A stretch of DNA of 64,000 nt from Planctomycetaceae bacterium (GTDB lineage Bacteria > Planctomycetota > Planctomycetia > Planctomycetales > Planctomycetaceae), in NCBI GenBank assembly GCA_002726205.1, contig PBSL01000025.1, positions 1 to 64,000 of the forward strand. The letters are read 5' to 3'. The position numbers and the translations under genes are program-made. The notes below the pieces were generated by a model, which had not been told where the DNA came from, searched no databases, and worked only from the letters and a program-made list of their open reading frames with translations. Below are positions 11,231 through 20,997 of the stretch, in pieces (positions within the stretch are counted from its first letter, which is position 1; every line of letters starts with the position of its first letter).

Positions 11231-12301
11231 ATGCGGATCGCGGTAACAGCCGACGTGCATCTGTCTCCGAGGGAGGACCACCCCGAGAGATTGGCCGGCC
11301 TGCGAGGAATCCTCGAACAACTCGAGTCACTGGGCATCACCACGCTGTTGATCGCCGGCGACCTGTTCCAGAGCGAGTCTTCCAGCTATCCCGCCTTCGA
11401 GCAGCTTTGCCGTGACTTTCCGGTGGTCAGCATCCACGTGATCCCGGGAAACCACGACCCGGGCCTGGCACCAACGCAATTCGCAGCCTTGAACCTCCAG
11501 GTCCACGACCAGCCGACCACCATCGCCTGGGGCGACACCCCCTTCCTGCTCGTGCCCTTCCGTGAGGGCATCGGCATGGGAACCGTGGCGGCCGAACACG
11601 TCGAAGCCAATCCCGGGACGTTCAGCCGCGGACGCTGGGTACTGGTCGGACACGGCGACTACTTCGGGGGGCTGCGCGAGCGAAACCTGATGGAACCGGG
11701 TGTCTACATGCCCCTGACCCGCGGGGACCTCGACCGGCTCGGACCCGGCCAGGTTCTGATCGGCCATATCCACAAGCCGACCGACGACGGTCCGGTTCAT
11801 TATCCGGGCTCACCCTGCCCGCTCAACATCAACGAAACCGGCCGCCGTCGGTTCCTGATTTACGACACCGCTGACGGTTCGGTGACCTCCCAGGCAACGG
11901 CAGCACCCTGCCTGTTCCTGGTGGAAACCCTGGTACTGGTTCCGGGGCCCGGAGAATGGGACCGACTGCGAGCAGACGTGAAATCGCAGGTTTCCGTTTG
12001 GAATCTCACGGAAACAGAGAGAGCGCAGGTGCAGATCCGGATTCGGGTCCGCGGTTGGTGCAGTGACATGTCGCGGGTCCTCGAGATCCTCGGTGAGGAA
12101 CTGGCCGGGTTCGAATTTCATGATGCCGACGGTCCGGATCTTTCACGACTGAAGACCACTATCGACGAGCATCGCCACGAACTGGTGGCAGACGTCCTGG
12201 AGCGGATCAAGTCGCTGCCCTGGACACCCGGCGAACTGGTTCCCGACCGCGCGGACCTGACGGTGGCAGCCCTCAATGTCATTTTCGGCAAGGGGGATTG
12301 A
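11231..12301 (+). CDS. Mre11/SbcD-like DNA repair exonuclease (YhaO type)
   Basis: A 356-residue calcineurin-like metallophosphoesterase. All metal-binding motifs of the SbcD/Mre11 family are present in order: TADVHLSP at the N-terminus, AGDLFQ, PGNHDPG, VGHGDYFG and GHIHKPT. These enzymes are manganese-dependent nucleases acting on DNA ends, usually together with a Rad50-like ATPase. The ATPase gene starts two bases after this gene's stop, so the two are surely co-translated. The ATG at 11231 follows GGAG at 5 bases; a TTG five codons earlier is less likely. The length and the membrane-hairpin partner make YhaO of Bacillus a closer model than SbcD itself. Confidence 0.85.
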   Translation: MRIAVTADVHLSPREDHPERLAGLRGILEQLESLGITTLLIAGDLFQSESSSYPAFEQLCRDFPVVSIHVIPGNHDPGLAPTQFAALNLQVHDQPTTIAWGDTPFLLVPFREGIGMGTVAAEHVEANPGTFSRGRWVLVGHGDYFGGLRERNLMEPGVYMPLTRGDLDRLGPGQVLIGHIHKPTDDGPVHYPGSPCPLNINETGRRRFLIYDTADGSVTSQATAAPCLFLVETLVLVPGPGEWDRLRADVKSQVSVWNLTETERAQVQIRIRVRGWCSDMSRVLEILGEELAGFEFHDADGPDLSRLKTTIDEHRHELVADVLERIKSLPWTPGELVPDRADLTVAALNVIFGKGD

Positions 12302-12303
12302 CC

Positions 12304-14448
12304 ATGGCGGTTCGAATTCGCTCGCTGGAGGTCAAGCCCGACGGACCTCTGAGAGCCTTGCTCAAGATCGATTGCGGCGACCTGGTGGTTGTCTACGGTA
12401 AGAACGAATCGGGCAAGAGCTACATCGTCGAAGCCCTGCTGCAGTTCCTGTTCAAGTCCGGCAAGCAGTCGGGATGGGAGCTGCGGGACTTTGAACCGGC
12501 CGGTAGTGCCGTTGTCGACGGACTCGATGGCGGGCCGGTGAAATTCAGTCGCACCAGTTCCGGAAAACTTGACACCCGCTGGTCCGAGGCCGGTGTTGCT
12601 GTTCCCGAGGGTTTCTCGAGGCTGCTGGTCGTCAAGGAAGGCGACCTGTCGCTGGATCGACAACGGCGATCCGGAGTCAATATGGACACCCTCAAGAACT
12701 ACCTCGCCCTCTCCAGCACCCGTGCACTCGACGCGATTGATGACAGGATCAACGCCACCTACAAGTCCGGCACCGAGCTGGGAGATGGCCACGTGATCCC
12801 GTCACGAAAGACAAGGCTCATCACCGATCACCTGGCCTTGAGAGAATCGGTCACGGCATTGGATCGGCTCCGTGAGCGGTTGGCTGCACACGAGTCGTTC
12901 AGCCAACTGGCCACGCTTCGCCGAAACCACGAGTCGGTCTCGATCGATCACGAAACCCTCCGGCACGCCCGACGACACCGGTCCTGGCAACTTGCCGGGC
13001 AACGCGATGAGGTGGCATCGAGGTTGAATCGTCTGCCCGGGGAATCGGAACTCACGGATCTCCTGACCGGGGTGCGAAAGTCCCGGGATGCCGCGGCCCA
13101 ACTTGCTGTCCGGCACGACGAGCGGACCGGATTGGAGAAACAACAGGATGATCTCGATTGGATCGATGCGGCCCTCGAGGAATACGACCAATGCCGCGGC
13201 GCGATCACCCCACCGGCAACCCATGCCCCCGTGACAATCCTCTGTGGTCTGGGCCAACTGGTGGCCCTGGTCAGTGGCCTGTTCAGTTTTCTTCCCGGCG
13301 TCGTCCTCGGTGTGCTCGCAACGGCGGTGTGCCTGTTGCTGCTGTTTCGCTCGACCCGGGCGCACCAGTTCAATCAATCGGGGGCGGCCGTCGAGCTGGA
13401 CCGGATCGGTGCCGCCTATTGCCAACGGTTTGGCGACAGGTCGGTTGATCGCACAACCCTGGTGGCGAGCCGGGAGCAACTTGTCGACACGCCCGGACAA
13501 CTCAAGCAGGTCAACGCCGACATCACCAGGATCGACGACGAACTCCGTCGAACCGAAAGCAGCATCACGTCGACGCTGCGACAGTGGATCAACCGGGATT
13601 TCGGGGCTGACGAGTGGGAATCGCTCTGCCACGAATTGCGCACCGCGAGACAGCAAGACCAGTATCAGCTCCACGCTCTCGATGAGCAGCAGGCGCAACT
13701 GCAGATCGCCCAAAGCAACCGGCTGCAAGAGTCTCCGGGGACGGAATGGGACGAAGAGCGATTCCACGAGATTCAAGATCGCCTGAAGTCCCTCGATCAA
13801 CAGATCGTGGACACCGAAAACGAGTCCCGGGAATTGCGAGACGAGGTGGTCTCGATCGTCGGTGGTCCCATCAACGGGGGGCCGCTCGAGTGGATCGACA
13901 CCGTCGAACAACTCCACGAGAAACAGTCGCGCCAGTACCGTGAACAACTCGCCGGCGCCGCGGCCCAGGTCCTGGTCCACCAGGCCATCCAATCATCCAA
14001 GCGGCACGAAGACCGCCTGATCCACGACGGCCTCGACTGCAGGGAAGTCAGCCAACCACTCTTCCAGTTGACCGGACGCTACAACGAGATTTGCTTCGAG
14101 TCCGATCCCGGGGAAGAGACCGGCGATCCGAGATTGGTAGTCTCTGAAGGGATCGACAAGTTTCCCGTCGCTTCGCTGAGTACCGGTGCCCGGGAGCAGG
14201 TGCTGCTGGCACTGCGGTTGGGGTTCGCTTCGCTGGCACTGGGCAACCAACCGGCCTTTCTGCTGCTCGACGATGCTTTCCAGCACGCCGATTGGGACCG
14301 TCGCGAGAAGATGGTGACCCAGGCTGTCGAACTGGTCAGATCGGGGTGGCAGGTGTTCTACTTGACGATGGATGACCACATCCACAAGTTGTTTACACAG
14401 GCCGGCAAGGCCCTGGGAGACCGCTTCCAGGAAATCGTGCTCGAGTGA
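12304..14448 (+). CDS. Rad50/SbcC-like AAA ATPase with membrane hairpin (YhaN type)
   Basis: A 714-residue ABC-type ATPase. The Walker A motif GKNESGKS lies at residues 32-39; the ABC signature LSTGAREQVLLALRLG (about residue 625) and Walker B AFLLLDDAFQHAD (about 650) are at the C-terminus, so the two half-sites are separated by a long coiled-coil arm as in Rad50. Unlike SbcC there is no zinc-hook CxxC; instead the middle (about residues 305-350, bases 13219-13350) is strongly hydrophobic and can form two membrane-spanning helices. This is the layout of YhaN. The protein probably tethers DNA-end processing to the membrane together with the upstream nuclease. The ATG at 12304 is preceded by AGGGGG; a TTG at 12298 overlaps the upstream stop and is less likely. 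Confidence 0.85.
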   Translation: MAVRIRSLEVKPDGPLRALLKIDCGDLVVVYGKNESGKSYIVEALLQFLFKSGKQSGWELRDFEPAGSAVVDGLDGGPVKFSRTSSGKLDTRWSEAGVAVPEGFSRLLVVKEGDLSLDRQRRSGVNMDTLKNYLALSSTRALDAIDDRINATYKSGTELGDGHVIPSRKTRLITDHLALRESVTALDRLRERLAAHESFSQLATLRRNHESVSIDHETLRHARRHRSWQLAGQRDEVASRLNRLPGESELTDLLTGVRKSRDAAAQLAVRHDERTGLEKQQDDLDWIDAALEEYDQCRGAITPPATHAPVTILCGLGQLVALVSGLFSFLPGVVLGVLATAVCLLLLFRSTRAHQFNQSGAAVELDRIGAAYCQRFGDRSVDRTTLVASREQLVDTPGQLKQVNADITRIDDELRRTESSITSTLRQWINRDFGADEWESLCHELRTARQQDQYQLHALDEQQAQLQIAQSNRLQESPGTEWDEERFHEIQDRLKSLDQQIVDTENESRELRDEVVSIVGGPINGGPLEWIDTVEQLHEKQSRQYREQLAGAAAQVLVHQAIQSSKRHEDRLIHDGLDCREVSQPLFQLTGRYNEICFESDPGEETGDPRLVVSEGIDKFPVASLSTGAREQVLLALRLGFASLALGNQPAFLLLDDAFQHADWDRREKMVTQAVELVRSGWQVFYLTMDDHIHKLFTQAGKALGDRFQEIVLE

Positions 14449-14503
14449 ATCACGGGTCGGCCGACGACCAGAAGACAACACATTCGCAAACGAGGTCACC
14501 GCG

Positions 14504-15874
14504 ATGAGTGTCGCATCCGAAACCGAGAGCCTGAGACAGGCAGCACTCGATCATCTCTGGCAACACAACCGTGACTGGGAAACCGCGGCCCGCGAGAACG
14601 AACCGTTGATCATCGTCGGCGGCGAGGGAATCCATGTAACCGATTCCGACGGCCGCACCTGGATCGACGTCAGCGGTGGATACTCGTCGGTCAACATCGG
14701 CTACGGTCGCACCGAGATTGCCGACGCCGCCTATGAACAGTTGAAACAGATCCATTACTTTCCACAGACCACGGCCAATCCACCAACGATCCGCCTGGCC
14801 GCCAAGCTGGCCGAACTGGCCCCCGGTTCACTCTCGCGTGTCTTTCCGGTAAGCGGCGGTTCACTGGCCAACGAAACCGCACTGAAAATTGCCAGGGCCT
14901 ACCACCGTCGCCGAGGTGATCACGGACGGTTCCGGATCATCAGCCGTCGAGGATCCTACCACGGGGCCACGGGTGGAGTGCTGTTCCTGGGCTCGATTCC
15001 CAACGCGCCACGCACTGACTACGAACCGTCGCCGCCCGGGATGGTCTACGCCCCGCAACCAAACGCATACCGCTGTGAACTGGGCAGCCAGTCGGCCTCG
15101 GACTGTGCGGTCGCTTGCGCCCGCGCCATCGAAGACCTGATCCGCTTTCACGGTGCCGAAACCGTGGCCGCCGTGATCGCCGAACCGGTCGCCAGTGGAC
15201 CCGGTGCCGTCATGCCGAGCCCCGAGTACTGGCAGTTGCTCCGAGAAATCTGTGACCGCCACGGTGTGATCCTGATTGCCGACGAGGTGATCACCGGTTT
15301 TGGCCGCACCGGCAAGATGTTCGCCGTCGAGCACATGGGGGTGGTCCCGGACATCATGACCCTGGCCAAGGGCATCTCGAGCAGCTACCTGCCATTGGGC
15401 GCCACGATCGCCACCGAGGAAATTGCTGCGGCCTTTGCCGGCGAAGGCAATCACCTCAAGCACGTCTTCACCTATTCCGGCCATCCCGTCTCGGCCGCGG
15501 CCGGGCTGAAGAACATCGAGTTGATCCAGGAGGAAGGGCTGGTCGCCCACGTGGCCAAAACTGGCGTCTATCTTCGTGAGAGCCTCCAGCAACTCCAGGA
15601 CCGACATCCACTGATCGGCGATGTGCGGGGAATCGGCTTCATGCAATCGATCGACCTGGTGGCCGACCGCCAGACACGCGCAGTCCATCCTGCCGAGGTC
15701 AAGCTGACCGACCGTCTCAACACCAAGTTCAAGGATCGCGGATTGCTGCTGAAGGCCCACGGTGGTCATATCCTGAACCTCTCGCCCCCACTGTGCACAA
15801 CCCGCGAGAATCTCGACGAGATCCTCTCCGGGATCAGCGAGTCACTGTCGGAGCTGGAGACAGAGTTGGGTTGA
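14504..15874 (+). CDS. Class III PLP-dependent aminotransferase
   Basis: A 456-residue fold-type I enzyme of aminotransferase class III. Diagnostic parts are the substrate/cofactor loop [28 protein letters not shown], the cofactor Asp in [15 protein letters not shown] and the Schiff-base lysine in [13 protein letters not shown] (Lys289). The family transfers an amino group from an omega-amino acid, amine or glutamate derivative to a 2-oxoacid or aldehyde; sequence alone does not fix the substrate. It lies 55 bases after the ATPase gene on the same strand and may be read through, but no functional link is obvious. The ATG at 14504 is preceded by a GAGG; a start further upstream would overlap the ATPase gene and give an unrelated N-terminus. 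Confidence 0.85.
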   Translation: MSVASETESLRQAALDHLWQHNRDWETAARENEPLIIVGGEGIHVTDSDGRTWIDVSGGYSSVNIGYGRTEIADAAYEQLKQIHYFPQTTANPPTIRLAAKLAELAPGSLSRVFPVSGGSLANETALKIARAYHRRRGDHGRFRIISRRGSYHGATGGVLFLGSIPNAPRTDYEPSPPGMVYAPQPNAYRCELGSQSASDCAVACARAIEDLIRFHGAETVAAVIAEPVASGPGAVMPSPEYWQLLREICDRHGVILIADEVITGFGRTGKMFAVEHMGVVPDIMTLAKGISSSYLPLGATIATEEIAAAFAGEGNHLKHVFTYSGHPVSAAAGLKNIELIQEEGLVAHVAKTGVYLRESLQQLQDRHPLIGDVRGIGFMQSIDLVADRQTRAVHPAEVKLTDRLNTKFKDRGLLLKAHGGHILNLSPPLCTTRENLDEILSGISESLSELETELG

Positions 15875-16029
15875 CTGGATCGACGAGGTCTTCTCAAGCC
15901 GATCCCGGTCACAAACCGAACTCAAGAACAGCTGACCCCCCTTTCCCATGCACCGATCCTGATGTATCCTGCAGTCGGGGTGACGCAGGGATCAGGGACC
16001 GATCGCCGCCGGACATTTCGAGACCGTGA

Positions 16030-17439
16030 ATGCTGACGCTCACCGACCCACGCGCTGCACGCCATTGCCAGGGCAGGTCACGTCGCGATTTTCTCGGTGT
16101 TGGCACTCTTGGTCTCGGTGGCCTTGGCCTGGCCCAGTTTCTCTCGATCAAGGACACACTGGCCGCCGCCGGCCGACCGGTCCGTGACAAATCGGTGGTC
16201 CTGCTGTTTCTCCAGGGTGGTCCACCGCACATCGAGATGTTCGACCCCAAGATGTCGGCTCCGGTCGAGATTCACAGCAGCTCCGGCGAGGTCCAGACGA
16301 AAATCCCGGGCGTGACCTTTGGCGGACACTTCGGGAAGCTCGCCCGCCTGACCGAGCACTTTTCGATCCTGCGTTCCTATGCCACCAACAATTCGGCGCA
16401 CACCTACCAGAAGGTCGCCAGTGGAAACAACCCGCTGAAGGCGACGATGGGCGCGTTGTATGCCCGGGTGGCCGGTACCAACGACCCGGCCACCGGCATG
16501 CCCAGCAACACACTGGTGCTGCCCGAGGCAATCGACCCCTCGCTGAAGCTGAAGACAAATTTCGAGACCAAGGCCTTGCCGACGCTGACAGCCGCCGGCG
16601 ACCTGGGCCCCTCTTACGTCGCGTTCAACCCCCAGGGCGGTGGCGAACTCAAGGCGAACATGCAGCTGAAGTTGCCTCGGAACCGATTCGACAATCGCCG
16701 ACTGCTGCTGACCGGGTTGGACAACCTGAAGCGACGGTTCGACGAGGACTCGTTGGTCGATCTGACCGACAAGTACCAGCAACAGGCGTTCGAGGTGATC
16801 ATCCGCGGAGTGGCCGAGGCCTTCGACCTGACGCAAGAACGCCCCGAGACGATCGCCAAGTACGACACAAGCCACCTGTTCCGAAACGCGGATGTTCATC
16901 GCTGGTACGACATGAGCCGCGCGTCGAACCTGCTCGGCAAGCAGATGCTGATGGCCAGGCGGTTGTGCGAGGCCGGCTGCGGGTTTGTCACCGTCAGCGA
17001 TGCGGGCTGGGACTTCCACAGCAACCGCAACAGCCCGAAAAATCTGGGCGGGATGAACTGGCTGGGCCCACAGGTGGATCACGCGGTGGCGGCGTTCCTG
17101 GAAGATGTCCACGAGCGGGGGTTGTCCGACAACATTCTCCTGGCGGTCACCGGCGAGATGGGACGGACACCTCGCAGAAACAAGAACGGTGGCCGCGACC
17201 ACTACGGCGGGCTGACCAGCCTGCTGCTTGCCGGGGGCGGGATCCGCGGCGGGCAGGTCATCGGCCAAAGCGACCGCTTCGCGACCAAGCCGAAGACCTC
17301 CCCCTACAACCCCGGCCACCTGGTCGCCACCGTGCTGAACACGCTCCTGGACGTTGGACAACTGCGGGTGACCAGCGGCGTGCCCAACGAGTTGATCAAG
17401 CTGTTGACCGACATCAAGCCGATCGACGAACTGCTGTAG
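16030..17439 (+). CDS. DUF1501 family exported protein
   Basis: A 469-residue protein with a twin-arginine-like leader (GRSRRDFLGVGTLGLGGLGL, about residues 15-34). Family hallmarks are LLFLQGGPPHIEMFDPK, the HFSILRSYATNNSAHTY block, the DAGWDFHSNRN block and the GEMGRTPRRNKNGGRDHYG block, which place it in the alkaline-phosphatase/sulfatase-like superfamily. DUF1501 proteins are among the most numerous secreted families in planctomycetes and are often paired with DUF1549/DUF1553 cytochromes, but here the gene stands alone between an aminotransferase and a convergent sialidase. Its biochemical activity is not known. Confidence 0.9.
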   Translation: MLTLTDPRAARHCQGRSRRDFLGVGTLGLGGLGLAQFLSIKDTLAAAGRPVRDKSVVLLFLQGGPPHIEMFDPKMSAPVEIHSSSGEVQTKIPGVTFGGHFGKLARLTEHFSILRSYATNNSAHTYQKVASGNNPLKATMGALYARVAGTNDPATGMPSNTLVLPEAIDPSLKLKTNFETKALPTLTAAGDLGPSYVAFNPQGGGELKANMQLKLPRNRFDNRRLLLTGLDNLKRRFDEDSLVDLTDKYQQQAFEVIIRGVAEAFDLTQERPETIAKYDTSHLFRNADVHRWYDMSRASNLLGKQMLMARRLCEAGCGFVTVSDAGWDFHSNRNSPKNLGGMNWLGPQVDHAVAAFLEDVHERGLSDNILLAVTGEMGRTPRRNKNGGRDHYGGLTSLLLAGGGIRGGQVIGQSDRFATKPKTSPYNPGHLVATVLNTLLDVGQLRVTSGVPNELIKLLTDIKPIDELL

Positions 17440-17450
17440 TGGCACGCGGC

Positions 17451-18551
17451 CTACTGTTGGAGCCACTCCAGGGAAAATCTTGCCAGCGTCAGCCTGCCGT
17501 AACTGTCCCGCTCGAACAGTACGACGACATCGCCGTTTGGCAGGACCTCGATCGCCGTGTACGCCGAAGATCCCGCGTAGATTTGCCGCGAAACTGGCCA
17601 GGTCCGCCCCTCGTCATAGCTGAGTCGAACCGTTGCCCGACTTCGTGATCCGGCCGCCGGATTGGCGAACAGGATCCGCCCGCGTCCCGTTGTCGACGGG
17701 AACCCATGACGGAACAGGCTGGCCTGGCAGGTCGGCTCGATCAATGCCCCGTCGAATTGGGGAGCCAGCCAGTGGATCCCGGCGTCGTTGCTGCGGGCGA
17801 TGATCCGTTTGCCGGCCAGTCGCGGTTTGCCCCCGGATCGCGCCCAGTGGTTGCGGGCATTCAACAGCAAGCCGGGTCGCCCGTTCTCGAGTGTCTCGAC
17901 CACCTGGCATTCGTTGGTGTGCAGGCCCGAGAGGCCACCGATCCGGAAGGTCTTGCCGTGGTCGTCGCTGTAGAAGACATGGGCCCGGCTGGCGCCGGAC
18001 TTGTCGTCCGTCAAGCGATGATAGGCCGGTACGATAATCCGTCCTTTTCGAGAACCGTGCCGCAACTGGATCGCGGCCCCCGGCCCCACGCAATAGAACT
18101 TCCATTGCTTGCGCTTGACCTGGCTGGTGATGTCGCGGGCAGAGGACCACGTCTTACCGTCGTCGCGACTGGCAACGACCAGTGCATCGCGACCGTTTCT
18201 CTGCAGAAAGACAAACACGGTCCCCGTTTCCCGGTCCACAACAGTGGTCGGATTGCCAATCGTGACTTTCTTGTCACCCCCTTCCTCGTAGACCAGTTGC
18301 AACTTCGACCAGTTTCGTCCTCCATCGGTGCTGCGTTTGAGCATCAGGTCGTTGTCGCCAAGATCTTCCCGGCTGGTCTTGCGGCCTTCGCAGAATGCCA
18401 GCAGCGTGCCGGCCCTGGTAACCGCCAGCGCGGGAATCCGGTAGGTGTGGTACCCATCGGTACCAGCGGTGAAGACATCAACCAGCACCAGTTTCTCGCC
18501 GGCCTGCAGGGGCGCGGAAAACAGTGCCAGGACCAGGAGGGAACGAAACAT
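17451..18551 (-). CDS. Exported exo-sialidase (neuraminidase)
   Basis: A 366-residue sialidase with a clear signal peptide (MFRSLLVLALFSAPLQAGEK, cleaved after QA). The catalytic-arginine RIP motif is intact as YRIPAL (Arg38), and Asp boxes STDGGRNWS, SRDDGKTWS, SDDHGKTFR and SYDEGRTWP mark successive propeller blades. TNECQVVE probably supplies the catalytic glutamate. The expected activity is exo-hydrolysis of terminal sialic acid or KDN from host or algal glycans in the periplasm or outside. A GGAG lies at good spacing before the ATG. It is the last gene of a minus-strand run starting with the VOC gene at 22241 and ends 11 bases from the convergent DUF1501 gene. Confidence 0.88.
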   Translation of the reverse strand: MFRSLLVLALFSAPLQAGEKLVLVDVFTAGTDGYHTYRIPALAVTRAGTLLAFCEGRKTSREDLGDNDLMLKRSTDGGRNWSKLQLVYEEGGDKKVTIGNPTTVVDRETGTVFVFLQRNGRDALVVASRDDGKTWSSARDITSQVKRKQWKFYCVGPGAAIQLRHGSRKGRIIVPAYHRLTDDKSGASRAHVFYSDDHGKTFRIGGLSGLHTNECQVVETLENGRPGLLLNARNHWARSGGKPRLAGKRIIARSNDAGIHWLAPQFDGALIEPTCQASLFRHGFPSTTGRGRILFANPAAGSRSRATVRLSYDEGRTWPVSRQIYAGSSAYTAIEVLPNGDVVVLFERDSYGRLTLARFSLEWLQQ

Positions 18552-18605
18552 GACAATCTCCGGTCAATCGAAAACGACCCGTCGTCCATTCTCACCCGAG
18601 AATCC

Positions 18606-20024
18606 CTACTCGGCAACGACTCCGGGCCTTCGTGACCAGGTGGCGGTCGCCTGTTGCACCGCATAGGCCAGTTGCAGAACACCGAAATCGTCGTGATGTC
18701 GCCCGACGATCTGCAGGCCAACCGGCAGTCCGTCGTCGGTAAATCCCAGGGGCACCGAGATGGCCGGCAAACCGGTGACGGTGATGAAGTAACACGACAT
18801 CATCCAGTCGATGTAGGTCTCCATCTGCTGACCGTTGATCTCGGTAATGTAGGGCGTGCTCACATCGAAGGGGGGAACCTGGCTGACCGGCAACAGCAGG
18901 TACTCGTAATCCTCGAGAAACTCACGGACTCGATGAAACAACGCCGTCCGCAGCCGTTCGGCCCGGGCGATGTCGGGGCCGCTTTGTTTCTGACCGGCCT
19001 CGGCATTCCAGATGATCGTCTCCTTGATCTTGTCACGATGTTCGGCCAGCAGCGGTGTGAACCGGCTCTCGAAGATCAAGGCCCGTAGCGTCTTGAAGGC
19101 AAAATCGGCGTCCCGGAAGTCCGGTTCCGCGTCGTCGACGCTGCAACCGATCTCGCTGAACACCTCGCGGCGGGCATCCAGCGCACCGGTGACGGCCGGA
19201 TCGACGGGAAACGCGCCGAGATCACGGCTCCAGGCCACACGCACACCCCGGAAGTCCCGGTCCAACGGTTCGCGAAACAGTTCGCCAGGTTCACTCAAGG
19301 AAATCGGCACCCGGGGATCGGGACCGGCGATGGCCGAGAGTATCAGGGCAGTGTCCTCGACGGTCCGCGCCATCGGTCCCTGCACCGAAATCGGAAACCA
19401 GCCCAGTTCGCTTGGGTAGACGGGCACTCGTCCCGGGGAGGTGCGGAAACCCACGACGTTGCAGAAGCTGGCCGGATTTCGCAGCGAGCCCCCCGTGTCG
19501 GATCCATCGGCAATCGGCACCATTCCGCAGGCCAGCGCGACCGCCGCACCACCACTGCTGCCACCACAGGTCCGGCTGGTGTCGTAGGGATTCAGGCAGG
19601 CCCCGAAGACGGGGTTGAACGTCTGCGATCCCGCGCCGAATTCGGGTACGTTGGTCTTGCCCACCTGCACGGCTCCGGCGGTCTTGAGCCTGGTAACAAT
19701 CAACGCGTCCTCGTCGGGGATGAAGTCAGCGTAGATCGGTGAACCCCACGTGGTGCGAATTCCCTTGGTGCTGACCAGGTCCTTGTGCGCCACGGGCAGA
19801 CCATGCAACGGTCCCAACGGTTTGCCGGCCGCCTGGGCCTCGTCGGCCGCGGCCGCCTGTTGTTGGGCCAAATCGGCCGTCAGTGTCACGATCGCGTTGA
19901 CACGCGGGTTGACCCGTTCGATCTGGTCAAGATGCGCCGCGAGCAGCTCCCGGGCCGAAAGTTCGCCAGAGCGGATCAGCGCCGACAATTCGACCGCAGT
20001 CCGAAAACACAATTCGCTCGTCAT
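18606..20024 (-). CDS. Amidase signature family enzyme
   Basis: A 472-residue amidase. The Lys-cisSer-Ser catalytic machinery is complete: GLPVAHKDL holds the lysine, CGGSSGGAA the first part of the signature and DGSDTGGSLRNPA the cis-Ser and nucleophilic Ser. Family members hydrolyse C-N bonds in carboxamides, aryl amides or related compounds in the cytoplasm; no signal peptide is present. The ATG at 20024 has an AGAGGAG ribosome site, so the in-frame upstream extension is discarded. It follows the SMP-30-like gene by 43 bases on the same strand, suggesting a small catabolic operon with the SDR and VOC genes. It is not GatA-like in context because no gatB or gatC is near. Confidence 0.88.
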   Translation of the reverse strand: MTSELCFRTAVELSALIRSGELSARELLAAHLDQIERVNPRVNAIVTLTADLAQQQAAAADEAQAAGKPLGPLHGLPVAHKDLVSTKGIRTTWGSPIYADFIPDEDALIVTRLKTAGAVQVGKTNVPEFGAGSQTFNPVFGACLNPYDTSRTCGGSSGGAAVALACGMVPIADGSDTGGSLRNPASFCNVVGFRTSPGRVPVYPSELGWFPISVQGPMARTVEDTALILSAIAGPDPRVPISLSEPGELFREPLDRDFRGVRVAWSRDLGAFPVDPAVTGALDARREVFSEIGCSVDDAEPDFRDADFAFKTLRALIFESRFTPLLAEHRDKIKETIIWNAEAGQKQSGPDIARAERLRTALFHRVREFLEDYEYLLLPVSQVPPFDVSTPYITEINGQQMETYIDWMMSCYFITVTGLPAISVPLGFTDDGLPVGLQIVGRHHDDFGVLQLAYAVQQATATWSRRPGVVAE

Positions 20025-20067
20025 GGTCCTGCTCCTCTTGCAGCCAACACTTCGACACCGCGGTTGC

Positions 20068-20985
20068 TCATCCCTGCAGTGGATCGGAAACGAACATCGC
20101 ACCGGCCCGTGGGTACTGCGATCGCTTCTCCACCGACATGTTCTCGGCCGCCGTCGTCACCACCAGTCGTGGGCCCGTGGGGGATTGCCACAGCAGCGGG
20201 CAGGTAACCTGCGGTGAACCCGGCACCAGCCAGGTGGCAAGTCGATCGCCGCTGACCAGGTCGTACTCGTGGACCTCGCCGGCCTCGACCGCCTCGGGAT
20301 TGTAGAAGGCGATAATCACGCTCGCCTCCTGCCGACCGGCGACCATGCCGTCGGGAAAGAACGGCAGACCGGTGAGATCCAGGACGATTTCCGGTTCCGA
20401 CAAGGTCCCGGCGACCGGGTCCAGTCGATATTTCACCACAGTTTTCGTCGGCGAGTCGATGTCCCAGATCAACCAGCCGTCGCTGTCGCGTCGGGCGACC
20501 TTGCCGTTTGAGCAGAGCTGATCGTCACGAAGCCTGAACAACCGTCGGTCACGGGATCTCCAGAAGTACAGGCCGGCCTTGTGCTCCGCAAAGTCGAGGT
20601 CCTTGCAGCCAAACACCAGTCCCTCGTCGATCGCGATCCCGTCATTGATGATCGTGTTCTCGACGCCCACGTCGACTTCATCGCTTTCTGCCCGGCAGTG
20701 CCCGTCGCTGAACCGAACCCGTTGCACGCGCCGTTCCAGGCCGACGAGAAAGACATCGGGTTCGGTGGTGGGGAAGGCAAAACCCGGCCGCCCCGGCAAT
20801 GCCAGGGAACGGTTGGTTCCCGTCGCCGGATCCAGCAGGTTCAGTGAGCCGTTGGAATCCTCGGGGCCGTGCTGGATCGCCACCCAGCTGATCCGGCCAC
20901 GGGAACACTCGACGGGCCCCTCGGGCAGGTAGCCCAGCGAATCCGAATCCGGCTGCCAGAGGACCTCCATCACCGACGCTGACAC
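20068..20985 (-). CDS. SMP-30/gluconolactonase-like hydrolase
   Basis: A 305-residue cytoplasmic beta-propeller resembling SMP-30/regucalcin lactonases. The metal-binding positions of that family can be matched: Glu in LPEGPV (about residue 22), the NDG turn of VENTIINDGIAIDE, the asparagine of CSNGKVARRDSDGWLIW and the aspartate of FFPDGMVAG. These proteins hydrolyse sugar lactones or related esters using a divalent metal. The GTG at 20985 is chosen because TAGGGGAGAG, which overlaps the SDR stop codon, gives a strong ribosome site; the ATG at 20970 lacks one. The neighbours (SDR oxidoreductase, amidase) fit oxidation of a substrate to a lactone followed by hydrolysis, but that is inference. 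Confidence 0.7.
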   Translation of the reverse strand: MSASVMEVLWQPDSDSLGYLPEGPVECSRGRISWVAIQHGPEDSNGSLNLLDPATGTNRSLALPGRPGFAFPTTEPDVFLVGLERRVQRVRFSDGHCRAESDEVDVGVENTIINDGIAIDEGLVFGCKDLDFAEHKAGLYFWRSRDRRLFRLRDDQLCSNGKVARRDSDGWLIWDIDSPTKTVVKYRLDPVAGTLSEPEIVLDLTGLPFFPDGMVAGRQEASVIIAFYNPEAVEAGEVHEYDLVSGDRLATWLVPGSPQVTCPLLWQSPTGPRLVVTTAAENMSVEKRSQYPRAGAMFVSDPLQG

Positions 20986-20997
20986 GCGTTCTCTCCC

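Noticed and set aside
16078-17466. 462-codon minus-strand frame opposite the first DUF1501 gene
   Set aside because: The DUF1501 motifs are unambiguous on the plus strand; the antisense product looks like compositional noise.
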